Source of the DNA: Sporomusaceae bacterium UBA7701
Lineage (GTDB): Bacteria > Bacillota > Negativicutes > Sporomusales > UBA7701
DNA: 64,000 nucleotides
Assembly: GCA_002482545.1 (NCBI GenBank)
Contig: DLGF01000020.1
Span: forward strand, 275,850 to 339,849
Reading direction: 5' to 3'
Shown here in pieces: positions 15,417 through 23,527 of this stretch; positions within the stretch are counted from its first letter, which is position 1, and every line of letters starts with the position of its first letter. Position numbers and translations under genes: made by a program. The notes beneath the pieces were generated by a model that saw only the letters and a program-made list of their open reading frames with translations, was not told the origin of the DNA and did not search any database.

Positions 15417-15444
15417 TTATTGAACAAAGACGGGAGAGAGATCA

Positions 15445-15819
15445 ATGTATACGGAAAAAGTCATGGATCATTTCACCAACCCCCGCAATGTCGGGGAGAT
15501 CGCCGACGCCAACGGCATCGGCGAGGTTGGCAACGCCAAATGCGGCGACATCATGCGCATTTACCTCAAGGTTGACGATAAAGATATTATTCAGGACGTC
15601 AAATTCAAGACCTTCGGCTGTGGCGCGGCCATCGCCACCAGCAGCATGGTCACCGAAATGGTGAAAGGCAAGTCCCTGACCGAAGCCCTTGAGATTTCCA
15701 ACCAGGCGGTTGCCGAAGCGCTCGGCGGGCTTCCGCCGGTCAAGATGCACTGTTCCAACTTGGCTGCCGATGCTTTGCACGAAGCCATCAAGGACTATAT
15801 GGAGAAAAAGGGAAAGTGA
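15445..15819 (+). CDS. nifU: Fe-S cluster assembly scaffold NifU/IscU
   Basis: A 124-residue IscU-type scaffold on which the desulfurase builds transient [2Fe-2S] or [4Fe-4S] clusters. The three cluster-ligating cysteines lie in GNAKCGDIM, FKTFGCGAAIATSS and KMHCSNLA, and the acidic residue following the first cysteine (CGD) is the conserved Asp that helps cluster release. Only the N-terminal NifU module is present; no ferredoxin or C-terminal Nfu domain. An AGAGAG site precedes ATG 15445. Its position between nifS and mnmA in one operon fits general housekeeping Fe-S assembly; no nitrogenase genes are in view. Confidence 0.96.
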   Translation: MYTEKVMDHFTNPRNVGEIADANGIGEVGNAKCGDIMRIYLKVDDKDIIQDVKFKTFGCGAAIATSSMVTEMVKGKSLTEALEISNQAVAEALGGLPPVKMHCSNLAADALHEAIKDYMEKKGK

Positions 15820-15826
15820 TGATATA

Positions 15827-16918
15827 ATGGCTAAACCCCGAGTGGTTGTAGCCATGAGCGGAGGGGTGGACAGTTCTTTGACTGCCGCCCTTCTTGTCCG
15901 TCAAGGCTACGATGTCATTGGCGCCACCATGCAGATATGGGACACCGAGCGGGAGGATACGCCGGACGACCGGGGCTGCTGTTCGCTGTCGGCCGTGGGG
16001 GATGCCCGGCGGGTTGCGGATACCCTGGGCATTCCTTACTATGTGCTGAATTTCCGCCGGATGTTTGAAGAAACGGTGGTGGATTATTTTATCCGGGAAT
16101 ATGCCGCCGGACGGACCCCCAATCCCTGCATCGCCTGCAACCGGTATGTGAAATTTGAAGGATTCCTGAAAAAGGCCCTGGCCCTCGGCGCCGATTACGC
16201 GGCCACCGGGCATTACGCCCGGATCGTCCGGGACGCTGAAACGGGGCGGTTTCTTCTGCGCAAGGGCGTTGACGCGTCCAAGGACCAGTCCTATGCCCTC
16301 TATCACCTTAATCAGACCACCTTGAAGCATTTTCTGATGCCGCTGGGGGATTATACCAAGGTCGAGACCCGGCAGATGGCCAGGGAGTTCGGACTGACGG
16401 TGGCCGACAAACCCGACAGCCAGGAAATATGCTTCGTGCCTGACGACGACTATAAGAGCTTTCTCGAAGCGAAAGCTCCCGAGAGCCTGCAGCCGGGGAA
16501 TTTTGTCGACACTCACGGCCGCATCGTCGGCCGCCACAAGGGGCTGCCGCTCTACACCGTCGGGCAGCGCAAAGGACTTGGACTGGCCGCCGGATATCCG
16601 CTGTATGTCGTGGCCCTGGACCCCGACCGCAACGAGGTCGTTGTCGGCTCGGACCAGGATGTTTTCAGCCGGGAATTCATCGCCGGCGATCTGAACTTCA
16701 TTGCTGTTGACCAACTGGCGGCGCCGGTCGCCGTGGCGGCGAAAATCCGCTACAGCGCCCGCGAAGCCGAAGCGGTCGTCACCCCTCTGCCGGAGGGGAA
16801 GGTAAAGGTTAGCTTCACCCAGCCGCAGCGGGCGATTACCCCCGGCCAGTCGGTCGTCTTCTATGACGGCGACGTGGTTTTGGGCGGGGGAATTATTACC
16901 CGGGTGGTAAAAGACTGA
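15827..16918 (+). CDS. mnmA: tRNA-specific 2-thiouridylase MnmA
   Basis: A 363-residue ATP-dependent enzyme that thiolates C2 of wobble uridine-34 in Lys, Glu and Gln tRNAs, using sulfur passed from the desulfurase. The PP-loop MSGGVDSS is at residues 10-17. Catalytic Cys101 in TPNPCIACN and persulfide Cys202 in DSQEICFVPD form the redox pair. YTVGQRKGLG and the C-terminal beta domain (QRAITPGQSVVFYDGDVVLGGGII) complete the family pattern. It starts 7 bp after nifU. Upstream nifS in the same operon supplies sulfur directly, as in Bacillus. Confidence 0.97.
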   Translation: MAKPRVVVAMSGGVDSSLTAALLVRQGYDVIGATMQIWDTEREDTPDDRGCCSLSAVGDARRVADTLGIPYYVLNFRRMFEETVVDYFIREYAAGRTPNPCIACNRYVKFEGFLKKALALGADYAATGHYARIVRDAETGRFLLRKGVDASKDQSYALYHLNQTTLKHFLMPLGDYTKVETRQMAREFGLTVADKPDSQEICFVPDDDYKSFLEAKAPESLQPGNFVDTHGRIVGRHKGLPLYTVGQRKGLGLAAGYPLYVVALDPDRNEVVVGSDQDVFSREFIAGDLNFIAVDQLAAPVAVAAKIRYSAREAEAVVTPLPEGKVKVSFTQPQRAITPGQSVVFYDGDVVLGGGIITRVVKD

Positions 16919-17366
16919 AGAATTATCACTGCCAAAACCGGCGGAAAAGCCGCCGGCTGGCGATAAAGGCGCTGCTCCTCAAAGCGCTTGTTTGCGCATG
17001 TCCCCATTACGCGGCTTCCTGCCTAATACGGAAGATGTTTATGAACGCTCCGACGCTGCCGCTTCCCGCAGCTTTCATAAACATCTTCCGGCCGGCACTC
17101 CTTCTGGTGCGGCTTGCACACCGCTCATTGTCTATATTGCAGGCAAACAATGCACATTAAAAAAACTCGCTAAATCAGGACGTGTATCTGAAGCTTTCTC
17201 GCTAGCCTGAGTTTGCCAACAAAAAACCGACGGAAAATCCGTCGGTTTTTTGTTGGGGCAAAAATCGGCGGGCTATTTTTCGTGCCGGTCGCAAGAATGA
17301 CCGGACCGGAAATAAAAAAAGGCCGAATGGGTCATAATAGGAATGACAATCTGTCGGGAGGCCTGT
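16919..17366. repeat. Intergenic repeat element, copy 1: folded core framed by paired hairpins, with a nested 17-bp palindrome
   Basis: This 448-bp stretch has no convincing gene. A hairpin (CCGGCGG / CCGCCGG, 16938-16956) is followed by a core starting GGCTGGCGATAAAGG (16955) and ending CTTTCTCGCTAGCC (17194-17207), whose ends are near-inverted. Then comes an 18-bp perfect hairpin with a T run (17217-17255), the probable terminator of mnmA. Inside the core, 17-bp perfect inverted arms (17029-17045 and 17074-17090) enclose 28 nt. The core is related to that at 27552-27679, where the nested palindrome is absent. Bases 17256-17366 hold only the leader of the next gene. Confidence 0.7.
17217..17255 (+). 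terminator. Intrinsic terminator at the right end of repeat copy 1
   Basis: An 18-bp perfect stem (arms 17217-17234 and 17238-17255) with a 3-nt loop. The right arm includes TTTTTT; because the left arm has matching A residues, it may also work on the minus strand. Confidence 0.75.
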
Positions 17367-17885
17367 ATGCACAAGTTAAGACAATTAATCGGCCTACCGG
17401 TGCTGGAAACCGAAACCGGCGCTCAGATTGGCGAAATCGAGGAAGTAGTTTTGAACATCGGGCAGGCAATGGTTCTGGGAGTCATCGTCGCCGGCGGCAC
17501 CTGGTTCAGCCACGACCAAGGAATTCTTTTCGCCGATTTCCATGGTGTGGGGCGCGACGCCTTAGTCGTAAGATCACCGGCGGCCGTCACCGACCTGGCC
17601 GGCCTCCTGGCCGATCAGGCGACCTGCCGGCTGCGGGACCTGTGCGACAAGGCGGTTTTCACCGAAGCCGGCAATTACCTTGGCCTGGTCGCCGATGTAA
17701 TCTACCGGCCCGATACCGGGGAAATCCGGTTCTATGAGCTGTCGGAGGGGCTGATCACCGATCTCGTGGAAGGCCGGCTGGTGATGCCGCTACCGCAGGC
17801 TCAGGTATTGAGCGAAGAGCGGGTTATCGTTCCGGAAGCCATGTCCAAACTGCTTCAAGCTGCAAAAGAGATTCAGGTGGTGTGA
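17367..17885 (+). CDS. PRC-barrel domain protein (two PRC-like barrels)
   Basis: A 172-residue protein with two tandem PRC-barrel-like units, starting LIGLPVLETETGAQIGEIEEVV and CRLRDLCDKAVFTEAGNYLGLVADVI. PRC barrels are small beta folds that mediate protein-protein or protein-RNA contacts, known from photosystem H subunits and the ribosome-maturation factor RimM. Similar proteins occur near this chromosomal position in other spore formers (YrrD in Bacillus). ATG 17367 is preferred over ATG 17343 because GGGAGG lies 7 bp before it. Its stop overlaps the next small gene. The exact role is unknown. Confidence 0.8.
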   Translation: MHKLRQLIGLPVLETETGAQIGEIEEVVLNIGQAMVLGVIVAGGTWFSHDQGILFADFHGVGRDALVVRSPAAVTDLAGLLADQATCRLRDLCDKAVFTEAGNYLGLVADVIYRPDTGEIRFYELSEGLITDLVEGRLVMPLPQAQVLSEERVIVPEAMSKLLQAAKEIQVV

Positions 17886-18091
17886 TGGATATGATGATTA
17901 CTTGTCCTGTTTGCAATCAGCGGGCCATCGGCAAGGTGGGCGCGGATCAGTATTATTGCTGGGATTGTTGCGTGGAGTTCGTACAGCGGGGCCAAGATGT
18001 AAAAATATTCAGCGTTGAGGTTGACGGGAGTTTGACTGTATTCGGCGAGCCTTCTCCAGGGATAGCAAATTTGCAGATGCAGGAGGGATGA
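17885..18091 (+). CDS. Small zinc-ribbon-like protein, function unknown
   Basis: 68 residues. CPVC near the N-terminus and CWDCC about 20 residues later form a CxxC-x(n)-CxxC zinc-knuckle pattern, followed by a short beta-rich tail (VKIFSVEVDGSLTVFGE). The ATG overlaps the stop of the PRC-barrel gene (GTGATG junction; a GTG one codon earlier is also possible), indicating translational coupling. The next small gene starts 4 bp after its stop. No family is recognised. Coupling to a PRC-barrel protein and a YtxH-like protein suggests a small envelope- or RNA-associated unit. Confidence 0.7.
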   Translation: MDMMITCPVCNQRAIGKVGADQYYCWDCCVEFVQRGQDVKIFSVEVDGSLTVFGEPSPGIANLQMQEG

Positions 18092-18095
18092 CACA

Positions 18096-18293
18096 ATGCG
18101 CGGCAAGTTTTTGCATGGGTTGGTTTGGGGAAGTATTATCGGTACGGTACTGGGAGCCATTCTGACGCCGATGATGAGACCGCAAAAGAAGCCGTTGATG
18201 GAGCGCAGCGCCGACGTCATTAAGCATACGACGCGCGACCTGATGCGCGAGGCCCGCCGGGCCCGCAAACGCATCATGAAAAAAATCGATTAA
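18096..18293 (+). CDS. YtxH-like small membrane protein
   Basis: 65 residues: an N-terminal glycine-rich membrane segment (GLVWGSIIGTVLGAILTPMM, about 8-27) followed by a strongly basic amphipathic helix (TTRDLMREARRARKRIMKKI). This is the layout of YtxH-type proteins (general stress/envelope) found in many Firmicutes. It starts 4 bp after the zinc-ribbon gene behind GGAGG, so it belongs to the PRC-barrel unit. The YtxH assignment rests on architecture more than a sharp motif. Confidence 0.65.
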   Translation: MRGKFLHGLVWGSIIGTVLGAILTPMMRPQKKPLMERSADVIKHTTRDLMREARRARKRIMKKID

Positions 18294-18374
18294 CAAAGGC
18301 AATCGGGGGAGGCCGTGCTGGTCTCCCTTTTCCTTGCCGGATGCCGCAGCCGACCGGATAGCAGGTGGAATGAC

Positions 18375-19400
18375 ATGATCGTAACGCGAAAAACCTTTCG
18401 AATAACCTTGCTCGCTGCTGCCGCCGCGGTGGTGGTCTATTTTCTCTGGATGGTGCGCAGCGGGCTTTATCCCTTTGTCCTCGGCTTCTTTCTGGCCTAT
18501 CTCCTCAATCCGGCGGTATGTTGGCTGGAACACCGGGGGATCCGCCGGGTCTGGGCCATCATCATTTTATATATCATCTTATTCAGCGTTGTCATCGTCG
18601 GCACCAGCCGGCTCATTCCGCTGCTCATCCGGGATTTGGAAGGGTTCGCCCGGGATCTGCCGCTGATGACCCAGCGAGGGGAAGAACTGCTGAACGCTTT
18701 CCAGCAGCGGTATCAGCAATCGGCCCTGCCGGCTTCGCTGCGGATCGCGGTCGACAACGGACTCTTTGCCCTTCAGACGGAGATCCAGGCTTTCATCTCC
18801 GACGTGGTCGGCGGCATTGTGGGGCTTATTGGCAAGCTGGTGGGCCTGGCCATCTCCCCGATACTGGCCTTTTATCTTCTCCACGACTGGCATCAGATCG
18901 GCGAGGAGTGCACCCGGCTGCTTCCGGCCAAGTGGCGGCATGAGTTCATTCTCATCGTTCGCGACGTGGATAAGGTGCTGGCCGGCGTCATTCGCGGCCA
19001 GCTGATGATTGCCATTTTTGTGGGAATTCTGGTCAGCCTGGGCATGTATCTGCTGCAGGTCCGGTATGCCCTGCTCATCGGCCTGCTGGCGGGAACGCTG
19101 GACATCATCCCTTATTTCGGCGCCATTATCGGCGCCACTCCGGCCGTTACGGTGGCGCTTCTCGATTCACCGCTGCTGGCGGCCAAAGTCGGCCTGCTGT
19201 TTTTCGTCATCCATCAGGCGGAAGGAACGGTGATCGGCCCGAAAATCCTGGGGGAAAGCACCGGTCTGCACCCCTTGTCGGTCATCTTTTTCCTATTTGT
19301 CGGGGAAGAGCTGGGCGGACTGCCCGGAATGCTGCTCGGCGTGCCGGTGGCGGCGATCATAAAAGTCGTTTTGAAGCACCTGATCCGGTGGCTGGTGTAG
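18375..19400 (+). CDS. AI-2E family transporter / PerM-type permease
   Basis: A 341-residue membrane protein with about eight hydrophobic segments. Family marks are YPFVLGFFLAYLLNPAVCWLE near the N-terminus, a long central non-membrane helix region, and the C-terminal LAGTLDIIPYFGAIIGATPA, followed by GESTGLHPLSVIFFLFVGEELGGLPGMLLGVPVAA. Members export AI-2 or exchange sodium and protons; the specific role here is not determined. ATG 18375 follows CAGGTGG. The same gene type (yrrI) precedes alaS in Bacillus, matching the synteny. alaS has its own promoter downstream. Confidence 0.88.
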   Translation: MIVTRKTFRITLLAAAAAVVVYFLWMVRSGLYPFVLGFFLAYLLNPAVCWLEHRGIRRVWAIIILYIILFSVVIVGTSRLIPLLIRDLEGFARDLPLMTQRGEELLNAFQQRYQQSALPASLRIAVDNGLFALQTEIQAFISDVVGGIVGLIGKLVGLAISPILAFYLLHDWHQIGEECTRLLPAKWRHEFILIVRDVDKVLAGVIRGQLMIAIFVGILVSLGMYLLQVRYALLIGLLAGTLDIIPYFGAIIGATPAVTVALLDSPLLAAKVGLLFFVIHQAEGTVIGPKILGESTGLHPLSVIFFLFVGEELGGLPGMLLGVPVAAIIKVVLKHLIRWLV

Positions 19401-19423
19401 GCGGCTGGAAAGGCCTCCATTTA

Positions 19424-19452
19424 TTGACAACGCGGCCTAAATTATGTATAAT
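19424..19452 (+). promoter_or_regulatory. Consensus sigma-A promoter of alaS
   Basis: TTGACA (19424-19429), a 17-bp spacer and TATAAT (19447-19452): a perfect match. The leader to the start is only about 40 nt, leaving no room for a T-box riboswitch. Confidence 0.88.
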
Positions 19453-19495
19453 TCCAGGAAGAGTGTCTGGCTGAAACGAGTGGAGGTTGATTATT

Positions 19496-22102
19496 TTGAC
19501 CGGAAATGAACTGCGTAAAAAATTTCTGCAGTTTTTTGCGAGTAAAAATCATTTGGTACTGCCCAGCTATTCCCTTATTCCCGAGGATGATCCTACCCTC
19601 CTCATGATCGGCGCCGGCATGGCACCCTTCAAGCCTTTTTTCACAGGGAAGATGAAGCCTCCCCAGCCGCGCATTGTCACCAGCCAGAAATGCGTGAGGA
19701 CGGGTGATATCGAGAATGTCGGGCGGACTGCCCGTCATCATACTTTTTTCGAAATGCTCGGCAACTTCTCGTTTGGCGATTATTTCAAGAAAGAAGCCAT
19801 TGCCTGGGCCTGGGAGTTTGTCACCGAGCATCTTGGCTTGCCGGAGGACAAGCTCTGGATCACCATCCATACCAAAGACGACGAAGCTTTTGAAATCTGG
19901 CACAAGGACATCGGCCTTCCGGCGGACCGGATTATCCGGATGGAGGACAATTTCTGGGAAATCGGCCCCGGCCCTTGCGGCCCCTGTTCCGAGCTTTACA
20001 TCGACCTCGGCGAGGACCGCGGCTGCGGCAAGCCCGATTGCGCCGTCGGCTGTAATTGCGACCGCTACCTGGAAATCTGGAACCTTGTTTTCACCCAGTT
20101 TGACCGGGATGAAGCCGGCAATTACACCCCGCTGGCCAAAAAGAACATTGACACCGGCGCCGGCCTGGAGCGCATCGCTTCGGTCCTGCAGAACAAACGG
20201 TCGAATTTCGAAACCGATCTCTTATTCCCGATCATCGAGCGCACCTGCCGGGTGGCGGGGGTTGCTTACGGGCAGTCCGAGAAAACCGACGTGTCGCTGA
20301 AGGTGATCGCCGACCATGCCCGCAGCCTGACGGTCATGATTGCCGACGGCATTCTGCCTTCGAACGAGGGACGGGGCTATGTGCTCCGCCGCGTTCTCCG
20401 GCGGGCCGTGCGCCATGGCCGGCTGATGGGAGTGGATAAGCCCTTCCTGGCCGATCTCGTGGATGTCGTGGCCGATATTTTCGCCGAGCCGTATCCCGAT
20501 ATCAGCGAGAAACGGGCGTTCCTCAAAAAAGTCGTCCAACTGGAGGAAGAGCGCTTCAACGCCACGCTGCTGCAGGGCATCGAATTGCTGAACAAGCACA
20601 TTCAGGATTTGAAAGCCGCCGGGCGGCAGACGCTGGATGGCGGTTCCGCCTTCAAACTCTACGATACCTTCGGCTTTCCCTGGGAGCTTACCCAGGAGAT
20701 CCTCGCCGAGCAGGACATGACCCTGGACAAACAGGCTTTCGACGCCGCCATGAACGAGCAGCGGGAACGGGCCCGGGCCGCCCGCCAGGAAAATGAGCGC
20801 ATCGAACTGCCGGACTTATCCGGCGTGGTGACCGGAACGCTGCGGGCCGACGCCCAGGCTGACGCCGGGCGGGTGGTGGTGGCCCTCAAAGGCGGCCAGG
20901 TCGTGGATGAGGTTCACGACGGAGAGGAAGCGGCGATTATTCTCGATGTGACGCCGTTCTACGCCGAGGGCGGCGGACAGGTCGGCGACGCCGGCCGCAT
21001 CGTGGGGCCGCTGGGGAAAATGACGGTAAACGGCACCCGCAAACTTCCCGACGGCACGATCTATCACATCGGCCACGTCATCGAAGGCGTGCTGAAAACC
21101 GGCGACGCGGTGAAGGTGACGATTGATTCGCGGCGGCGCATGGCCACCGCCCGCAACCATACCGCCACTCACCTCATGCATGCCGCCCTGAAAAAGGTGC
21201 TGGGCAGCCATGTCAATCAGGCCGGCTCCCTGGTCGAGCCGGATCGCCTGCGTTTCGACTTCTCCCATTTTTCCCCGGTGTCGGCGGAGGAACTGGCGGA
21301 GGTCGAACGGCTTGTCAATCGCGCTATTTTCGACAATATCCCGGTCGGCGTTATCGAAACCACCCTGGATTTAGCCAAGGAAATGGGAGCGATGGCCCTG
21401 TTCGGCGAGAAATACGGCGACAAGGTCCGGGTCATCGTGGCCGGCGATTTCAGCAAGGAGCTCTGCGGCGGCACTCATGTCGGCAGCACCGCTGAAATCG
21501 GGCTGTTCAAGATCGTCAGCGAAACCAGCGTGGGAGCGGGCCTGCGACGGATCGAGGCCGTCACCGGCAGCGGCGCCCTCGAGTACATCAATAGCCGGGA
21601 AAAGGCCCTGGTTACCGCGGCCGAACTGCTGAAAACCCGGCCGGAAGAACTGGTCGCCAAAGTGGAGGCGCTGACCGCCGAACTGAAAGAAGCCGGGCAG
21701 GCGCTGGCCACCGCCAACACCAAGCTCGCCAAGTTCGCCGTTCAGGATATTCTTTCCGCCATGCAGACCGTCGGCGGCGTCCAGCTTGTCAGCGGCCAGG
21801 TGGCCGCCGGCGAAATGGACGACCTGCGCGGCATCGCCGATATGGTCCGGGACAAGCTGTCCTGCGGGGTGGTTATTCTCGGAGCGGTCAGCGGCGAGAA
21901 AGTCAATTTCGTCGCCATGGCTACCGCGAGCGCCGTCGCCCGGGGCATCCACTCCGGGAATATCGTCAAGGCTGCGGCCACCGTCGCCGGCGGCGGCGGC
22001 GGCGGGCGTCCCGATATGGCGCAGGCCGGCGGCAAACTGCCGGAAAAAATTAACGAGGCGATCGCGGCTGCTTTGGAAACGGCCAAAGGCCAGGTAAAAT
22101 AG
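19496..22102 (+). CDS. alaS: Alanine--tRNA ligase
   Basis: An 868-residue class II aminoacyl-tRNA synthetase that charges tRNA-Ala. The catalytic core runs from about 1-240, with motif 2 near TSQKCVRTGDIENVG and FFEMLGNFSFGDYFK and motif 3 at GAGLERIASVLQ. The editing domain carries the zinc site NHTATHLMHAAL and CGGTHVG, which clear mischarged Ser and Gly. A C-Ala oligomerisation domain ends the protein (GGGGGGRPDMAQAGG). TTG 19496 is chosen because GGAGG at 19482-19486 stands at the right distance; TTG 19487 would overlap it. Two terminators follow, so alaS is probably monocistronic behind its consensus promoter. Confidence 0.97.
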   Translation: MTGNELRKKFLQFFASKNHLVLPSYSLIPEDDPTLLMIGAGMAPFKPFFTGKMKPPQPRIVTSQKCVRTGDIENVGRTARHHTFFEMLGNFSFGDYFKKEAIAWAWEFVTEHLGLPEDKLWITIHTKDDEAFEIWHKDIGLPADRIIRMEDNFWEIGPGPCGPCSELYIDLGEDRGCGKPDCAVGCNCDRYLEIWNLVFTQFDRDEAGNYTPLAKKNIDTGAGLERIASVLQNKRSNFETDLLFPIIERTCRVAGVAYGQSEKTDVSLKVIADHARSLTVMIADGILPSNEGRGYVLRRVLRRAVRHGRLMGVDKPFLADLVDVVADIFAEPYPDISEKRAFLKKVVQLEEERFNATLLQGIELLNKHIQDLKAAGRQTLDGGSAFKLYDTFGFPWELTQEILAEQDMTLDKQAFDAAMNEQRERARAARQENERIELPDLSGVVTGTLRADAQADAGRVVVALKGGQVVDEVHDGEEAAIILDVTPFYAEGGGQVGDAGRIVGPLGKMTVNGTRKLPDGTIYHIGHVIEGVLKTGDAVKVTIDSRRRMATARNHTATHLMHAALKKVLGSHVNQAGSLVEPDRLRFDFSHFSPVSAEELAEVERLVNRAIFDNIPVGVIETTLDLAKEMGAMALFGEKYGDKVRVIVAGDFSKELCGGTHVGSTAEIGLFKIVSETSVGAGLRRIEAVTGSGALEYINSREKALVTAAELLKTRPEELVAKVEALTAELKEAGQALATANTKLAKFAVQDILSAMQTVGGVQLVSGQVAAGEMDDLRGIADMVRDKLSCGVVILGAVSGEKVNFVAMATASAVARGIHSGNIVKAAATVAGGGGGGRPDMAQAGGKLPEKINEAIAAALETAKGQVK

Positions 22103-22125
22103 CCGAATGCCCAGAAACGGATCGA

Positions 22126-22158
22126 GACAGTGAGCGGGCGAGGAGCCCGCTCACTGTC
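22126..22158 (+). terminator. Strong hairpin after alaS
   Basis: A perfect 14-bp GC-rich stem (GACAGTGAGCGGGC / GCCCGCTCACTGTC) with a 5-nt loop, followed by CCCTTTC. Confidence 0.75.
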
Positions 22159-22171
22159 CCTTTCGCCCAGG

Positions 22172-22195
22172 CTCGGCGCAAGCCGGGTTTTCTTT
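22172..22195 (+). terminator. Second alaS terminator, shared sequence with 41963
   Basis: CTCGGC-GCAA-GCCGGG hairpin with a GNRA-type loop followed by TTTTCTTT. Nearly the same 23-nt unit (GTAA loop) appears at 41962-41984. Confidence 0.8.
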
Positions 22196-22218
22196 ATTTG
22201 GAAAATTACAGGAAATAT

Positions 22219-22247
22219 TTAGACCGGGTAGAATATAATGGTATACT
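22219..22247 (+). promoter_or_regulatory. Sigma-A promoter of ireB
   Basis: TTAGAC (22219-22224), 17-bp spacer, TATACT (22242-22247). The ireB start at 22283 follows a GGGAGGAGG site. Confidence 0.65.
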
Positions 22248-22282
22248 AGAGGAGATAATATTCCCGGGAGGAGGGTGTCCCT

Positions 22283-22540
22283 ATGGCCAATTCATCTGAT
22301 CAACAAACCATGATGTTCCGCGTTGAAAGCGAGGAGAGCAATGCCTCCGCGATCATCAGCGCGGTCTATGAAGCACTCAAGGAAAAAGGCTATAACCCGA
22401 TCAATCAACTGGTGGGCTACCTGCTTTCAGGCGACCCGACCTATATAACCAGCTACAACAATGCCCGAATCCTGATCCGCAAGCTCGACCGCGACGAACT
22501 CCTGGAAGAGCTGGTGAGAGCCTACCTGAAGGATAAGTAG
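22283..22540 (+). CDS. ireB: IreB family regulatory phosphoprotein (UPF0297)
   Basis: An 85-residue small helical protein. The MMFRVESEE start and YEALKEKGYNPINQLVGYLLSGDPTYITSYNNAR body are the hallmark of the YrzL/IreB family. In Enterococcus, IreB is phosphorylated by the PASTA kinase IreK and modulates cephalosporin resistance. The N-terminal threonine of the QQTM stretch could be the phosphosite by analogy. The family is almost always found as alaS-ireB-ruvX. Here the order holds, but a 945-bp reductase gene is inserted before ruvX, starting directly after the ireB stop. Confidence 0.94.
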   Translation: MANSSDQQTMMFRVESEESNASAIISAVYEALKEKGYNPINQLVGYLLSGDPTYITSYNNARILIRKLDRDELLEELVRAYLKDK

Positions 22541-23485
22541 ATGGAGTACCGACGGCTGGGAAACAGCGGTCTTACCGTTTCGCGCCTGTGTTTCGGGGCG
22601 CTTACCATCGGACCGCTGCAGGCAAAGTTGCCTCTGCGCGAAGGAGCCGAAGTCATTGAGGCGGCCTTAGATGCAGGGGTTAATTTTATTGATACCGCTG
22701 AGCTGTACCGGACCTACCCCTACATCAAGGCGGCGATCCGGCACAGGCCGGAGGTTGTCGTCGCTTCCAAGTGCTACGCCTATACTTACGAGGATATGCG
22801 GCGCAGCGTCGAAGAGGCCTGCCGGGAGCTCGGCCGTGATTATATCGATATTTTTATGCTCCATGAGCAGGTATCGCGGCTGACCCTGAAGGGACACCGC
22901 GAGGCTCTGGGCTTTCTGGCGGACGCCAAAGCCGAGGGGCTGATCCGGGCCGCCGGGGTTTCGACCCACACGGTCGAAGTGGTACAAGCAGCGGCGCTCA
23001 TGCCGGAGATCGACGTCATCCATCCCATTTTCAACCGGCGGGGAATCGGCATCCTCGACGGCACGAAAGAGGAGATGGCCCTGGCCATCCGGGCCGCCGG
23101 TGAGGCCGGCAAAGGCATTTATACCATGAAGGCGCTGGGCGGCGGGCATCTCATCGGCGAAGCGGAGGCGGCCATCCAATGGGTGCTGGGGCATGGCGAC
23201 ATCGCCGCAATCGCGGTCGGAATGCAGTCGGCGGATGAGGTGGCGGTCAACGCGGCCTATTTTTCCCGCCAGCCGGCGCCGGCCGACCTGGCGCGGCGCG
23301 TAGCGGCCAAAAAGCGCCGCCTGCTGGTGGAGGACTGGTGCATCGGCTGCGGCGAGTGCGTGAAGCATTGTCCCATGGGCGCGATCGCCCTGCAGGAGGG
23401 GAAGGCCGTTCCGGACCCGGCGCGGTGCGTGTACTGCGGCTACTGTGGCGCCCATTGTCCGGAATTTTGTCTTAAGATTATTTAA
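22541..23485 (+). CDS. Aldo/keto reductase with C-terminal 2[4Fe-4S] ferredoxin domain
   Basis: A 314-residue protein. Residues 1-245 are a TIM-barrel aldo/keto reductase with the catalytic tetrad Asp51, Tyr56, Lys77 and His108, and VIHPIFNRRGIGI near the substrate face. Residues 268-312 carry two ferredoxin-type motifs, CIGCGECVKHCP and CVYCGYCGAHCP, each able to bind [4Fe-4S]. Such fusions are common in anaerobes and suggest electron input from ferredoxin rather than NADPH alone; the substrate is unknown. The ATG begins at the base after the ireB stop, so it is translationally coupled, and ruvX follows 42 bp later. Confidence 0.9.
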   Translation: MEYRRLGNSGLTVSRLCFGALTIGPLQAKLPLREGAEVIEAALDAGVNFIDTAELYRTYPYIKAAIRHRPEVVVASKCYAYTYEDMRRSVEEACRELGRDYIDIFMLHEQVSRLTLKGHREALGFLADAKAEGLIRAAGVSTHTVEVVQAAALMPEIDVIHPIFNRRGIGILDGTKEEMALAIRAAGEAGKGIYTMKALGGGHLIGEAEAAIQWVLGHGDIAAIAVGMQSADEVAVNAAYFSRQPAPADLARRVAAKKRRLLVEDWCIGCGECVKHCPMGAIALQEGKAVPDPARCVYCGYCGAHCPEFCLKII

Positions 23486-23527
23486 CAATGATTTAAGAAT
23501 TATTTAACAGTGAGGTTATAATCGAGC

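Noticed and set aside
16981..17210. Short open frames inside repeat copy 1
   Set aside because: They cross the nested palindrome, have no ribosome-binding site, and are not shared with copy 2.
19453..19495. T-box riboswitch in front of alaS
   Set aside because: Only about 40 nt separate the promoter from the start codon, too short for a T-box, and no T-box core sequence is present.
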